A stretch of 32,146 bases of DNA from an uncultured Oscillospiraceae bacterium (GTDB lineage: Bacteria > Bacillota > Clostridia > Oscillospirales > Oscillospiraceae). The translations under genes were made by a program, and so were the position numbers. Shown piece by piece: positions 1 to 8,197 of the stretch. The stretch spans positions 1-32,146 of the forward strand of contig CAAFPE010000032.1 in the NCBI GenBank assembly GCA_900764755.1, written 5' to 3'. The notes under the pieces were generated by a model, which saw only the letters and a program-made list of their open reading frames with translations, did no database searches and was not told the origin of the DNA. Position 1 is the stretch's first letter. Every line of letters begins with the position of its first letter.

Positions 1-37
1 CCTTCACCACACCCCCCCACCCCCCAGAAGAGGGGGG

Positions 38-60
38 CCAAAAAACGGCGCCCCCGTTTT
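38..60 (-). terminator. Intrinsic terminator after the M18 aminopeptidase gene
   Basis: Read on the minus strand, AAAACGG pairs with CCGTTTT around a 5-base loop (stem arms at 42-48 and 54-60), and the run of Ts extends to 40. It starts 5 bases after the stop codon. A second C6/G6 hairpin (20-25 with 32-37) follows at once. Together they fit the end of the long minus-strand gene string that begins at ddl. Confidence 0.7.
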
Positions 61-64
61 GTCC

Positions 65-1474
65 TCATTTTGCCTCGTAAATGGCTTTGACGCCCTTGAA
101 GGTCATATAGCAGTCCAGCTTTCCCACTGTCTCAAAGGGGGAGTGCATGGACAGAACCGGAACCCCGGCGTCCAGAGTGTCGATATTCCGCTCCGCCATG
201 AACATGGCCACGGTGCCGCCGCCGCCGGCGTCCACCTTGCCCAGCTCGGCCATCTGCCAGACCACATCCGCCCGGTCCAGCACGCTGCGCACGTATGCCA
301 CCAGTTCCGCAGAGGCATCGGAGGCCCCGGACTTGCCCCGGGCCCCGGTGTACTTGCACAGGCCCATGCCGCAGTTTACCAGGGCGCTGTTCCGCTTCTC
401 GTATACCTCAGCAAAATTAGGGTCATAGGCCGCCGTCACGTCGGCGGACAGGCAGAAGGAGCGCTCATAGCAGGCACGCAGGGGCACGCCCTGACTCTGG
501 CACAGATCCTCCATAAAGGTGTCAAAGGCGGCGGATTTCATGCCGGTGACCCCCTCAGAGCCGATCTCCTCCTTGTCCGCCAGCATACATACTGCGGTGC
601 GCTCCGGGTCGTTCAGCTGTAGGATGGCTGCCAGGGAGGCGTAGGCGCACACCCGGTCGTCGTGGCCATAGGCACCGATGAGAGAGCGGTCAAAGCCCAC
701 GTCGCTGGCCCGGAAGGCCGGGACAGCGGACAGCTCCGCAGAGATAAAGTCCTCCTCCACGATGCCGTACTTCCGGTTCAGCAGCTCCAGGATGGACAGC
801 TTGACCCGGTCGCTCCCCTCATCATCCGCCAGCGGGCGGCTGCCCACCAGAATGTTCAGGCTCTCTGCAGGGATGGCCTCTCCCAGTGGCTTTTTGGACT
901 GCTCCGCCCCCAGGTGAGGCAGGAGATCATCCACGGTGAACAGGGGATCCCCCTCCCCGTTGCCCACGGAGACCCGGACCACCTGGCCGCTCTTGAGGGC
1001 CACCACGCCGTGGAGCTCCAGGGGGATGGTGACCCACTGGTATTTTCTCAGACCGCCGTAGTAGTGGGTCTTGAGGAAAGCCAGTTCATCCGCCTCATAC
1101 AGGGGATTCTGCTTCAGGTCCAGGCGGGGGGAGTCGATGTGGGCCGCGGCGATGTTCACGCCCTGGTCCAATCCCCGGCGGCCCAGCACCGCCAGCATGA
1201 CCGCCTTGCCCCGGTTGGCCCGGTATACCTTATCCCCCGGCTTGAGCGCCATCCCACGCTGGTAGGCCCGGAAGCCGGCGGCCTCCGCCAGGGCGATGGT
1301 CCGGTCCACACACTCCCGCTCTGTCTTGCCTGCGTCCAGAAACTGCTTATAGCCGGTGCAGTAGGCGTCCATGGCCTCCAGCTCCGCCCGGTCCACCCGG
1401 TCATAGCCGTTTTTCTTCGTATAGCTCAGGGCCTTCCGCAGCTGCTCACCCCGGCTGTTCTCCTGTTCCTTCAT
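65..1474 (-). CDS. M18 family aminopeptidase (aspartyl/aminopeptidase I type)
   Basis: This 469-residue protein is a full-length zinc aminopeptidase of family M18, a cytoplasmic enzyme that removes N-terminal residues from peptides. The two-metal ligand motifs are all visible: AHIDSPRLDLK near residues 111-121 (His112, Asp114), GHDD near 270, DKEEIGSEG near 300 (the catalytic and bridging glutamates) and MHSPFE near 444 (the last His). The ATG has a strong AAGGAGG site lying over the end of coaE, so the two genes are probably translationally coupled. It is the last gene of the left minus-strand string. Which aminopeptidase subclass (ApeA or ApeB naming) applies cannot be told from sequence alone, so no symbol is given. 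Confidence 0.95.
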   Translation of the reverse strand: MKEQENSRGEQLRKALSYTKKNGYDRVDRAELEAMDAYCTGYKQFLDAGKTERECVDRTIALAEAAGFRAYQRGMALKPGDKVYRANRGKAVMLAVLGRRGLDQGVNIAAAHIDSPRLDLKQNPLYEADELAFLKTHYYGGLRKYQWVTIPLELHGVVALKSGQVVRVSVGNGEGDPLFTVDDLLPHLGAEQSKKPLGEAIPAESLNILVGSRPLADDEGSDRVKLSILELLNRKYGIVEEDFISAELSAVPAFRASDVGFDRSLIGAYGHDDRVCAYASLAAILQLNDPERTAVCMLADKEEIGSEGVTGMKSAAFDTFMEDLCQSQGVPLRACYERSFCLSADVTAAYDPNFAEVYEKRNSALVNCGMGLCKYTGARGKSGASDASAELVAYVRSVLDRADVVWQMAELGKVDAGGGGTVAMFMAERNIDTLDAGVPVLSMHSPFETVGKLDCYMTFKGVKAIYEAK

Positions 1475-1477
1475 GGT

Positions 1478-2089
1478 TCAGACCTCCTTCGTCGTCTGTT
1501 GTAAAATCGTCTGGAGCAGCGCCATGGCCCGGACGGAAAATTCCTCCGCGCTGGCGCAGTCGTTCACCAGGGCATAGCCGCAGTGCCTACGGAAATACTC
1601 CTCCGGCTTCTGGGCCCGCACCCGGGACCAGGCGTAGTCCTCCGGGATCCCCTCCCGGGCCATGATCCGGCGCACCCGCACCTCCGGAGGGGCGGTGACC
1701 GCCACTGTGGCGGAGCACAGGCGGTCCAGCCCGCTCTCCACCAGGGCAATGGCATCGATGGCGGCCAGAGCCCTCCCCTGCCGCCGGTAGTCCTCCACCA
1801 GCGCCTGGGTCCGGTCCACAGTGGCCGCCTGGGCCACCGCGTTGAGCTGGGCCAGCTTCTCCGGGTCGCCGAACACGATGGTCCCCAGCCGCTTGCGGTC
1901 GATGGTGCCGTCCTCCCCTCTCAGGGGGCCGAAGCGCCGCTCCAGCTCACACTGTAGGCTGGGATCATGCCCCAAAAGTTCGTGATACACCGCATCACAG
2001 TCGATGACCGCGCCCCCCAGGGCCTCTACCTCCCGCAGGAGGGTGGTTTTCCCCGCCCCGGTGGGGCCGGTGATGCCGATGAGGATCAT
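1478..2089 (-). CDS. coaE: Dephospho-CoA kinase
   Basis: CoaE phosphorylates the 3'-hydroxyl of the ribose of dephospho-CoA, the last step of coenzyme A synthesis, in the cytoplasm. The 203-residue length is typical. A P-loop GPTGAGKTT stands at residues 8-16, followed by the DCDAVYHEL segment that corresponds to the family's D-AD motif near residue 30. The C-terminal RVRAQKPEEYFRRHCGY stretch matches the conserved R-Q-hydrophobic helix of the family, and the ..VND that follows is the usual 'NDG'-like end strand. It starts one base after the stop of the DUF4180 gene (TGAGATG) and ends three bases before the aminopeptidase ATG, so it is a middle gene of the operon. Confidence 0.95.
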   Translation of the reverse strand: MILIGITGPTGAGKTTLLREVEALGGAVIDCDAVYHELLGHDPSLQCELERRFGPLRGEDGTIDRKRLGTIVFGDPEKLAQLNAVAQAATVDRTQALVEDYRRQGRALAAIDAIALVESGLDRLCSATVAVTAPPEVRVRRIMAREGIPEDYAWSRVRAQKPEEYFRRHCGYALVNDCASAEEFSVRAMALLQTILQQTTKEV

Positions 2090-2090
2090 C

Positions 2091-2447
2091 TCAGCGCTTC
2101 CGGGTCAGCCAGGCCAGACCCTCCTGCTCGTTCTCCCAGAAGCCCACCTGGTCGCCCCGGTTGCAGCCAAAGATGAAGTCCCGCATGGAGGTCTGGTAGC
2201 AGTCGTAAAAATCTCCTACGATGGCCAGCCGCATCTTGCTCTGGATAAAGGGCTTGAGCACCTGCTCCGCCACACCGCTGGACAGAGTGAACAGCTCCGG
2301 CACAAAGGCGCTGCGGTCCATCAGCATGGAGGTGCAGCCTGTCTGAAAGCGCACCGCGTTGATCAGCTTGGCCGCATCCTGGCCGTCGGACAGGGGATAG
2401 TTGGGCCGAACCACGGCCACGTTCTGTTTGATCGTATAGTTCATCAT
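2091..2447 (-). CDS. DUF4180 domain-containing protein
   Basis: The protein of 118 residues matches DUF4180 by recognisable strings: an NVAVV N-terminal strand, a FQTGCTSMLMDRSAF segment near residues 33-47, then KMRLAIVGDF and a SMRDFIFGCNRG segment. The function of this family is unknown to me. The frame is open to 2558, but the ATG-ATG pair at 2447 and 2444 is the likely start, because the longer version would lie inside the preceding gene. An AAAGGA stretch lies 16 bases before the first ATG, which is farther than usual. It is small, soluble, without a signal peptide or membrane segment. It stands between the HAD-Sua5 fusion and coaE, with 26 bases and 1 base of spacing. Confidence 0.85.
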   Translation of the reverse strand: MMNYTIKQNVAVVRPNYPLSDGQDAAKLINAVRFQTGCTSMLMDRSAFVPELFTLSSGVAEQVLKPFIQSKMRLAIVGDFYDCYQTSMRDFIFGCNRGDQVGFWENEQEGLAWLTRKR

Positions 2448-2473
2448 AGTATGTGACTCACATTCCTTTTTGT

Positions 2474-4147
2474 TTATTTCACTTCCACGATATGGAATCC
2501 GGCCGCCTTGTTCAGGCGGTTGTTGATGGCCAGCCCCAAGCCGGACGGATCGGGACACTGGGCCCAGATTCGGGGGACCTCCGTGTGGTCGAAGGCCCGG
2601 AGAGCGTCGAAAATATGGCGGGCCTGAGCGGATTTGTCCCCCACTGGACCCACACTCTGGATCTGGCAGCCGGGGAACTTCCCGGCAAATTCGTCAAAGC
2701 AGATCACGCCATCCCCCGGCATCAGGCTGCGGGCGATGTGCTCCGCAGTATGCTCCGGCGGACCGGTCACCACCGTCACCGGCGCCTTTGGAGCGTAGTG
2801 GCGGTACTTCATCCCCGGGGCCCGGGGCTTTTCTCCTGCGGACATCAGCCGGGTGACCGCCTGGTCCACCTCCACCCGGCCCAGGACGGACTCCAGCTGC
2901 TCCAGCGTGATTCCGCCGGGCCGCAGCAGCCGGGGCGGCGTCTCCGTCAGGTCCACGATGGTGGACTCCACCCCAACAGAGCAGGGCCCGCCGTCCACGA
3001 TGGCGTCGATCCTGCCATCCATATCCTCCGCCATGTGGGCGGCGGTGGTGGGGCTGGGCCGCCCGGAGGTGTTGCCTGATGGGGCTGCCACCGGCACCTC
3101 TGCCGCCTGGAGGATCGCCCGGCACACCGGGTGGGAGGGACAGCGCATCCCCACCGTGTCCATCCCCGCTGTCACCACATCGGGCACAATGGGCCTGCGC
3201 TTCAGGATCATGGTCAGCGGCCCCGGCCAGCAGGCCCGGGCCAGGTCATAGGCGGACTGAGGGATGTCCGCACAGTACCGCTCCAGGTGGCCGGCCGAGG
3301 GGATATGCAGGATCAGGGGGTTGTCCTGGGGCCGGCCCTTGGCCTCAAAGATATGGGCCACCGCCTCCGGGTCCAGGCCGTTGGCCCCCAGCCCATACAC
3401 CGTCTCCGTTGGGATGCCCACCAGGCCGCCGGAGCGGAGGATAGCCGCGGCCTCCTCCACATCCTCCGGACCCAGGTGCCGGGTCTCCCGGCCCCCTTTC
3501 TCCCCCAGGATCAGGGCCAGCAGCTCCTCCGGAGTGGAGACCAGATAATCGGCTCCCTCCTGCTCCAACTCCTGACGGGACCGGAAGCCCCACAGAACGC
3601 CGCAGCTGGTCAGACCGCCGTTTTTGGCTGTCTGGATGTCTACATTGCTGTCCCCCACGAACAGGGTGTTCTCTTGGGATGCCCCCATCCGCTCCATCAG
3701 CCTGTGCAGCAGTGTGGGGTCCGGCTTGGTGGGTACGCCGGGAAGCGCCCCCTGCACAATGGGAAATACCCCGGGGTAGTAGCCCTCCACCACAGGGCCG
3801 GCCATCTCGTCGGCCTTGTTGGACAGCACCGCGATGGACACCCCCGCCTCCTTCAGCCGCCGGACTGCCTGGAGCATCCCGGGATAGGGCGCGGTCTGAT
3901 CCGCCTTGTGGACGCCGTACCAGGCCATAAATTCCCCCAGGGCCTGCTCCAGAACAGACACCCCGGTCCCCTCCGGCGCAAAACGCTCCACCAGCTTTGG
4001 GATCCCGTTGCCCACCATTTGCTTAAAATCATCCACAGAGTAGGTCGGCCAGCCGTGGAGGCGGCAGACGTGGTTGCCCGCTCCGGCCAGGTCGTCGATG
4101 GTGTTCAGCAGAGTGCCGTCCAGATCAAAGATCACATAGGGATACAT
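2474..4147 (-). CDS. HAD-IA phosphatase fused to Sua5-type L-threonylcarbamoyladenylate synthase
   Basis: One uninterrupted frame of 557 residues joins two enzymes. Residues 1-220 are a HAD-IA phosphatase of the phosphoglycolate phosphatase (Gph) type with cap: FDLDGT at 7-12 (nucleophile Asp8, acid Asp10), Ser109 in VLSNK, Lys141 in PTKPDP, and the GDSNVD metal loop near 165. From about 222 a complete Sua5 follows: the YrdC domain with PTETVYGLGAN near 246-256 and KGRPQDNPL near 270-278, the linker ending PGMKYRHYAP, and the C-terminal Sua5 domain. Sua5/TsaC makes threonylcarbamoyl-AMP from Thr, bicarbonate and ATP for tRNA t6A37. A GTG at 4159 overlaps the previous stop, but the ATG at 4147 has an AGG-rich site at good spacing and gives the usual HAD N-terminus. 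tsaB and tsaE lie 8 kb away in this window. Confidence 0.92.
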   Translation of the reverse strand: MYPYVIFDLDGTLLNTIDDLAGAGNHVCRLHGWPTYSVDDFKQMVGNGIPKLVERFAPEGTGVSVLEQALGEFMAWYGVHKADQTAPYPGMLQAVRRLKEAGVSIAVLSNKADEMAGPVVEGYYPGVFPIVQGALPGVPTKPDPTLLHRLMERMGASQENTLFVGDSNVDIQTAKNGGLTSCGVLWGFRSRQELEQEGADYLVSTPEELLALILGEKGGRETRHLGPEDVEEAAAILRSGGLVGIPTETVYGLGANGLDPEAVAHIFEAKGRPQDNPLILHIPSAGHLERYCADIPQSAYDLARACWPGPLTMILKRRPIVPDVVTAGMDTVGMRCPSHPVCRAILQAAEVPVAAPSGNTSGRPSPTTAAHMAEDMDGRIDAIVDGGPCSVGVESTIVDLTETPPRLLRPGGITLEQLESVLGRVEVDQAVTRLMSAGEKPRAPGMKYRHYAPKAPVTVVTGPPEHTAEHIARSLMPGDGVICFDEFAGKFPGCQIQSVGPVGDKSAQARHIFDALRAFDHTEVPRIWAQCPDPSGLGLAINNRLNKAAGFHIVEVK

Positions 4148-4155
4148 GACCTGCC

Positions 4156-4413
4156 TCACTCATAGATCCCGATTTCCATGCCGCCGATCTCAATGGCGGT
4201 CTCCTTGGGAAATCCGGCCCGCTGGAGGTAGGCCTTCACCGCGATCTGCGCATATTTGGGGTTTGCCCGCTCGTCCTCCAGGTCCAGGTCGATGCGGCCC
4301 TGATGGCCGCCGCAGACGGAGCCGTTGTCCTCCAGCACCTCGTTCAGCTCACCCACAACGTCGGCCAGCTCCTTGTCCTGGGGCAGCTGCTGATAATGAA
4401 TATAGAGTTCCAT
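4156..4413 (-). CDS. Small conserved-looking protein of unknown function (85 aa)
   Basis: I do not recognise this family. The predicted protein is 85 residues, acidic and soluble, with no signal peptide, membrane segment or cysteine pair. It starts MELYIHY and ends in an EIGIYE tail. The central part (NGSVCGGHQGRIDLDLEDE) resembles an exposed beta region. The ATG at 4413 is preceded by a run containing AAAAAGGAGAAAT, a good ribosome site. It sits 40 bases downstream of prfA and its TGA lies 9 bases before the fusion gene's ATG, so it is very likely co-transcribed and real. Coding is supported by the position, the ribosome site and the lack of a better frame on either strand. Confidence 0.75.
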   Translation of the reverse strand: MELYIHYQQLPQDKELADVVGELNEVLEDNGSVCGGHQGRIDLDLEDERANPKYAQIAVKAYLQRAGFPKETAIEIGGMEIGIYE

Positions 4414-4453
4414 GGTATTTCTCCTTTTTTCTGTTTGCCGGACGCGCCGGAGA

Positions 4454-5518
4454 TCAATCCGCCCCTTGGGAGCGGAGACGCTCCGCCTGGTCGGCGGTCA
4501 CCAGCGCATCGATGACCTCATTGAGGTCGCCATCCATGATAGTATCAATTTTGTATAAGGTCAAGCCAATTCTGTGATCGGTCACCCGGCCCTGGGGAAA
4601 GTTATAGGTCCGGATCCGCTCGTTCCGCATCCCGGTGCCCACCTGGCTGCGGCGCTGGGCGGTGTACGCCCCCTCCACCTTCTCCTGCTCCGCCTCGTAC
4701 AGGCGGGAGGCCAGAAGGCGCATGGCCTTGTCCCGGTTCTGGAACTGGCTGCGCTCCTGCTGGCACTCCACCACCATGCCCGTGGGCCGGTGGATCAGGC
4801 GCACCGCGGAGGAGGTCTTATTCACGTGCTGTCCACCCGCGCCGGAGGCGCGGAACACCTGCATATCCACGTCTGCCGGGTTGAGCTGGACGTCCACCGT
4901 CTCCATCTCAGGCAGCACCGCCACAGTGGCGGTAGAGGTGTGGACCCGTCCGCCGGACTCGGTCTCAGGCACCCGCTGGACCCGGTGGACCCCGCTCTCA
5001 AACTTGAGCCGGGACCAGGCGCCCTCCCCTTCTATTGTAAAGGAGATCTCCTTGATCCCGCCCAGTTCTGTTTCGCTCAGGCTGTCCACCTCTATTTTCC
5101 AGCGGCTGCGCTCGGCGTACATGGAGTACATCCGGTACAGGGAGTGGGCGAACAGGGCCGCCTCCTCCCCACCCACACCGGCCCGGATCTCCACAATGAC
5201 ATTCTTGTTGTCATTGGGGTCCTTGGGCAGGAGCAGGAGTTGAAGCTGCTCCTCCAGCTGCTCCAGCTCCGCCTTGGCCTGGAGCAGCTCCTCCTGGGCC
5301 AGCTCCTTCATCTCCGGATCGGACAGCAGCTCCTCCGCCTGAGCCCGGCGCTCCCGGGCAGTCAGATAGCTTCGATAGGTTTCCACCACCGGGCTCAGTT
5401 CATTCTGCTCCTTATTCAGACGGGCCACCGCAGCGGGGTCGTCATAGGTCTCTGGGGCGGCCAGTCGGGCCTCGATCTGACTGTATTTTGCCTCGATGGC
5501 GGCAAGTTTCTCCAGCAT
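4454..5518 (-). CDS. prfA: Peptide chain release factor 1
   Basis: RF1 ends translation at UAA and UAG by triggering peptidyl-tRNA hydrolysis on the ribosome. The peptidyl-transferase motif GAGGQHVNK is present with GGQ at residues 228-230. The codon-reading tripeptide of RF1, P-x-T, appears as PET at 184-186 followed by the conserved HTS, which rules out RF2 (SPF). The N-terminal coiled-coil domain and the GVGGEEA segment near 114-120 are intact. The ATG at 5518 gives 354 residues and has GGAGG six bases upstream; an in-frame ATG at 5533 lacks a ribosome site. The prmC (hemK) methyltransferase gene that is often next to prfA is not adjacent here. Confidence 0.97.
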   Translation of the reverse strand: MLEKLAAIEAKYSQIEARLAAPETYDDPAAVARLNKEQNELSPVVETYRSYLTARERRAQAEELLSDPEMKELAQEELLQAKAELEQLEEQLQLLLLPKDPNDNKNVIVEIRAGVGGEEAALFAHSLYRMYSMYAERSRWKIEVDSLSETELGGIKEISFTIEGEGAWSRLKFESGVHRVQRVPETESGGRVHTSTATVAVLPEMETVDVQLNPADVDMQVFRASGAGGQHVNKTSSAVRLIHRPTGMVVECQQERSQFQNRDKAMRLLASRLYEAEQEKVEGAYTAQRRSQVGTGMRNERIRTYNFPQGRVTDHRIGLTLYKIDTIMDGDLNEVIDALVTADQAERLRSQGAD

Positions 5519-5546
5519 GGGAACCTCCAGCATTGGATGTTTAAGG

Positions 5547-5579
5547 GGCGGCCCCAGGCCGCCAAATTCCTAATTCCTA
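5547..5579 (-). repeat. Short TTAGGAA tandem repeat and intercistronic hairpin
   Basis: On the minus strand the heptamer TTAGGAA occurs twice in tandem across the end and stop codon of the ydcF-like gene (about 5565-5579). It is followed by a perfect 7-bp stem (GGCGGCC with GGCCGCC, 5547-5563, 3-base loop) in front of prfA. There is no T-run, so it is not a standard terminator. It may be an mRNA stability or processing element, or a small dispersed repeat. Confidence 0.5.
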
Positions 5580-6214
5580 ACTCTCATCGCCTGACCTGCC
5601 CGGTCGAACAGGAAGGACTTCACCAGGGCCAGCGGCTCCCGGATGTACATATACAGGCGGGACGGCAGGTGGCTGGCAGGGGCTTCCAGGGTGGAGATCT
5701 GCTCAAAGCCTGCCCGCTCCGCCAGCATCCTGGCCCGGGTCAGGTGGAAGCCGTTGGACACCAACAGCACTCCGTCTGAGGGATCGATCCCCTCCCGGTC
5801 CAACAGCTGTCTGGAATAGTCTAAATTTTGGGCGGTGTTGTGGGAGTCCGGCTCCAGAAGCACATTCTCCGCCTCCACCCCGTGGGCGGTGAGATAGTCC
5901 GCCATAGCCTGGGCCTCGCTGGTGGGCTCGTCCGGCCCCTGGCCGCCGGAGACCACCACCGTCATGTCCGGGTGATCCTCCAGATAGTCCAGAGCCTCAT
6001 CCAGCCGGTCCCGCAGCAGCACAGATGGTCCGTCCCGGCGCACCTGACAGCCCAGGATCACCATGACCCCCGGCTCCCCCTGGATGTGGTCGTACGCGCC
6101 GTGCATCACACAGGCAAACAGGCCGCAGAAGGACAGGGCTCCCACCAGGAACAGGGCCAGCAGGGCCCGGATCCACCCGGCAAGGCGTTTTCCTTTATAG
6201 CTTCTCTGCTTCAT
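5570..6214 (-). CDS. YdcF/SanA family membrane protein (DUF218 domain)
   Basis: This 214-residue protein has a basic N-terminus and a single hydrophobic segment at about residues 13-36, which fits a signal anchor with the rest outside the membrane. The DUF218 domain follows: VILGCQV near 52, the LRDRLDEAL helix, VVVSGGQG near 88, the E..SHNTAQN motif near 122-131, and VLLVSNGFHLTRA near 148-160. The family (E. coli YdcF, SanA, ElyC) is linked to envelope biology, and ElyC affects lipid carrier use in peptidoglycan synthesis. That fits its place near murF and ddl, but the substrate is unknown. It starts six bases after the ABC-F stop with a GAGGGGG ribosome site. Confidence 0.9.
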   Translation of the reverse strand: MKQRSYKGKRLAGWIRALLALFLVGALSFCGLFACVMHGAYDHIQGEPGVMVILGCQVRRDGPSVLLRDRLDEALDYLEDHPDMTVVVSGGQGPDEPTSEAQAMADYLTAHGVEAENVLLEPDSHNTAQNLDYSRQLLDREGIDPSDGVLLVSNGFHLTRARMLAERAGFEQISTLEAPASHLPSRLYMYIREPLALVKSFLFDRAGQAMRVRN

Positions 6215-6220
6215 AGGGTT

Positions 6221-8140
6221 TTACCCCCTCGCTTCTTCCAGCTGGGCGGACAAGGTCTCCCAGCGGTCATAGAGCCCCTGGAGTTCCGCTTCCAAAGCCT
6301 CCCGCTGCTCATACAGTTCCTGAAGCTTCAGATAGTCGGCGGACGCCTCCTCGATCTGGAGGGAGAGGGCGTCTATAGCCTCCTCCGCCTTGGCCACTGC
6401 CCGCTCGGCGGCGGTCACCTCTTTTTCCAGGTTCTTGGTCCCACCAGGCCGCTTGGGCTTCTCTTTTTTTCGTTCCGGCTCCGCCGCCTTTACTGGCGCG
6501 GGGACGGCGTCCGAGACCGCCTGCCCCGCCGCGCCCCGGGCCCGGGCCGCCTGGAACTCCTGATAGGTCCCGCGGAAATCCGTGATCTGTCCGTTTTCCA
6601 GCAGCCAGATCCGGTTGGCAAAGCGGTCGATAAAATACCGGTCATGGGAGACGAAGAGCAGATTTCCCTCGTACTCCTCCACCGCCTCCTCGATCCACTC
6701 CCGGCTCTGGATGTCCAGGTGGTTTGTGGGCTCGTCCAGCACCAACAGGTTGATCTTTTCGTCCATGAGCATACAAAGGCGCAGGCGGCTCTGCTCGCCG
6801 CCGGACAGGGCGGATACCGGCTTGAACACATCCTCCCCACGGAACTTGAAGGCGGCCAGCCGGTTCCGCGCCGACTGGGCGGTACAGTCCTGGGCGTAGA
6901 TCAGGGTGTCCACCAGGCTGCGCTCCGGGTGGTCAAAGTGGATGTGCTGGGGCAGGTATCCCACCTTTACAGTTGGCCCCATCCGGACCCTTCCGCCGTC
7001 CGGGACCTCCTCACCCAGGATCATTTTCAACAGTGTGGTCTTACCGCTTCCGTTGTCTCCGATCAGGGCGATGCGCTCGCCGCCGGCCACCTCCAGCCCC
7101 AGACCGGAGAAGAGGGTCCGACCTCCGAAGGCCTTGGCAAGGCCCTTGATCGTAAGCACCTCGTCCCCGCGGAACTCCCGCTCGCCAAAGCGGACCTCCA
7201 TCTTCCGCTCCTTTTTGGGACGGTCGGTGACCCGCATCCGCTCGATGCGCTTCTCCATGGATTTGACCCGCTTGAAGGTCTTGTCCATTCCGGAATAGGC
7301 CCACACCCGCATCTGCTCGGCGGCCTTCTCCAGCTGCTCGATCTTGGCCTGCTCCTTCTCGTACTGCTTCAGCTTCTCCTCGTAGCGGCGTTCCTTCTCC
7401 ACGGCGTAGAAGCTGTAACTGCCCTGGTAAAATTCCGCCCGGCCCTCCTGGATCTCGATGATGCGGTCCACCACCTGATCCAGAAAATAACGGTCATGGG
7501 AGACGGTGAGCACCGTCCCCTTGAATTTGCCCAGATACTCCTCCAGCCACTCGGTGGCCCGCAGGTCCAGATGGTTTGTGGGCTCGTCCAGAAGCAGGAT
7601 GTCGGTGTCCTCCAGGATTAGACGTGCCAGGTTCACCCGGGTCTTTTCTCCGCCGGACAGGCTTTCAAACAGCTGCTCCCGCATGGACTGGGGGATGGAC
7701 AGTCCGTTGCACACCTTGTTGATCCTGGTGTCCGTCTCATAGCCCCCCGCCGTCTCATAGGCCGCCGTGAGTTTGTCATACCGGGACATCAGGGCCGGGT
7801 CCGTGCCGGAGGCCATCTCCCGAGTGAGCCGGGCCAGTTCCTCCTCCATTTTTCGCAGGGGCTCAAAGGCGGTGGCCAGCACATCCTCCACAGTATAGCC
7901 CTCTGGATAGACAGGGATCTGGGAGATCAGCCCCATCCGCTTTCCCGGGGCGGTCATCACCTCGCCCTCGTCATAGTCCATCGCGCCGGTCAGGATGCGC
8001 AGCAGCGTGGTCTTGCCGCAGCCGTTTGGCCCCAGCAGGCCCACCCTTTCCCCGGTGTCCACCTGGAAGGTGAGCCCATCTAAAATTTTCGTGCCAACCT
8101 CAAACTCTTTCACCAGGTTGGAGACAGATATGTCGATCAT
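6221..8140 (-). CDS. ABC-F family ATPase (ribosome-associated, YdiF/Uup-like)
   Basis: The 639-residue protein carries two ABC ATPase cassettes and no membrane segment, the layout of ABC-F translation factors. Cassette 1 has GPNGCGKT at 37-44, LSGGEKTR at 161-168 and LLLDEP at 182-187. A charged linker near 245-320 matches the P-site tRNA interaction motif region. Cassette 2 has GDNGSGKT at 361-368, LSGGEQSR near 445-452 and LVLDEP near 466-471. An alanine- and lysine-rich stretch leads to a C-terminal coiled coil (about 570-639) as in Uup and YdiF. ABC-F proteins act on stalled ribosomes and some confer antibiotic resistance. This one looks like a housekeeping member, but the exact subgroup is not certain. 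AGAGGA precedes the ATG. Confidence 0.93.
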   Translation of the reverse strand: MIDISVSNLVKEFEVGTKILDGLTFQVDTGERVGLLGPNGCGKTTLLRILTGAMDYDEGEVMTAPGKRMGLISQIPVYPEGYTVEDVLATAFEPLRKMEEELARLTREMASGTDPALMSRYDKLTAAYETAGGYETDTRINKVCNGLSIPQSMREQLFESLSGGEKTRVNLARLILEDTDILLLDEPTNHLDLRATEWLEEYLGKFKGTVLTVSHDRYFLDQVVDRIIEIQEGRAEFYQGSYSFYAVEKERRYEEKLKQYEKEQAKIEQLEKAAEQMRVWAYSGMDKTFKRVKSMEKRIERMRVTDRPKKERKMEVRFGEREFRGDEVLTIKGLAKAFGGRTLFSGLGLEVAGGERIALIGDNGSGKTTLLKMILGEEVPDGGRVRMGPTVKVGYLPQHIHFDHPERSLVDTLIYAQDCTAQSARNRLAAFKFRGEDVFKPVSALSGGEQSRLRLCMLMDEKINLLVLDEPTNHLDIQSREWIEEAVEEYEGNLLFVSHDRYFIDRFANRIWLLENGQITDFRGTYQEFQAARARGAAGQAVSDAVPAPVKAAEPERKKEKPKRPGGTKNLEKEVTAAERAVAKAEEAIDALSLQIEEASADYLKLQELYEQREALEAELQGLYDRWETLSAQLEEARG

Positions 8141-8166
8141 AGCGTCCTCTTTGGTTTCATTGATGT

Positions 8167-8188
8167 GCCCCGCCCCGTCCGGCGGGGC
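8167..8188 (-). other. Intercistronic hairpin between murF and the ABC-F gene
   Basis: GCCCCGCC (8167-8174) pairs perfectly with GGCGGGGC (8181-8188) around a 6-base loop, about 10 bases after the murF stop codon. No T-run follows on the minus strand, so it is more likely a stability or processing hairpin than a full terminator. Confidence 0.5.
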
Positions 8189-8197
8189 TGCAGGTTC

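Noticed and set aside
5828..7621. Plus-strand open frame of 597 codons opposite the ABC-F and ydcF-like genes
   Set aside because: It mirrors codon bias of the real genes on the other strand and has low-complexity His/Leu/Gln-rich content.
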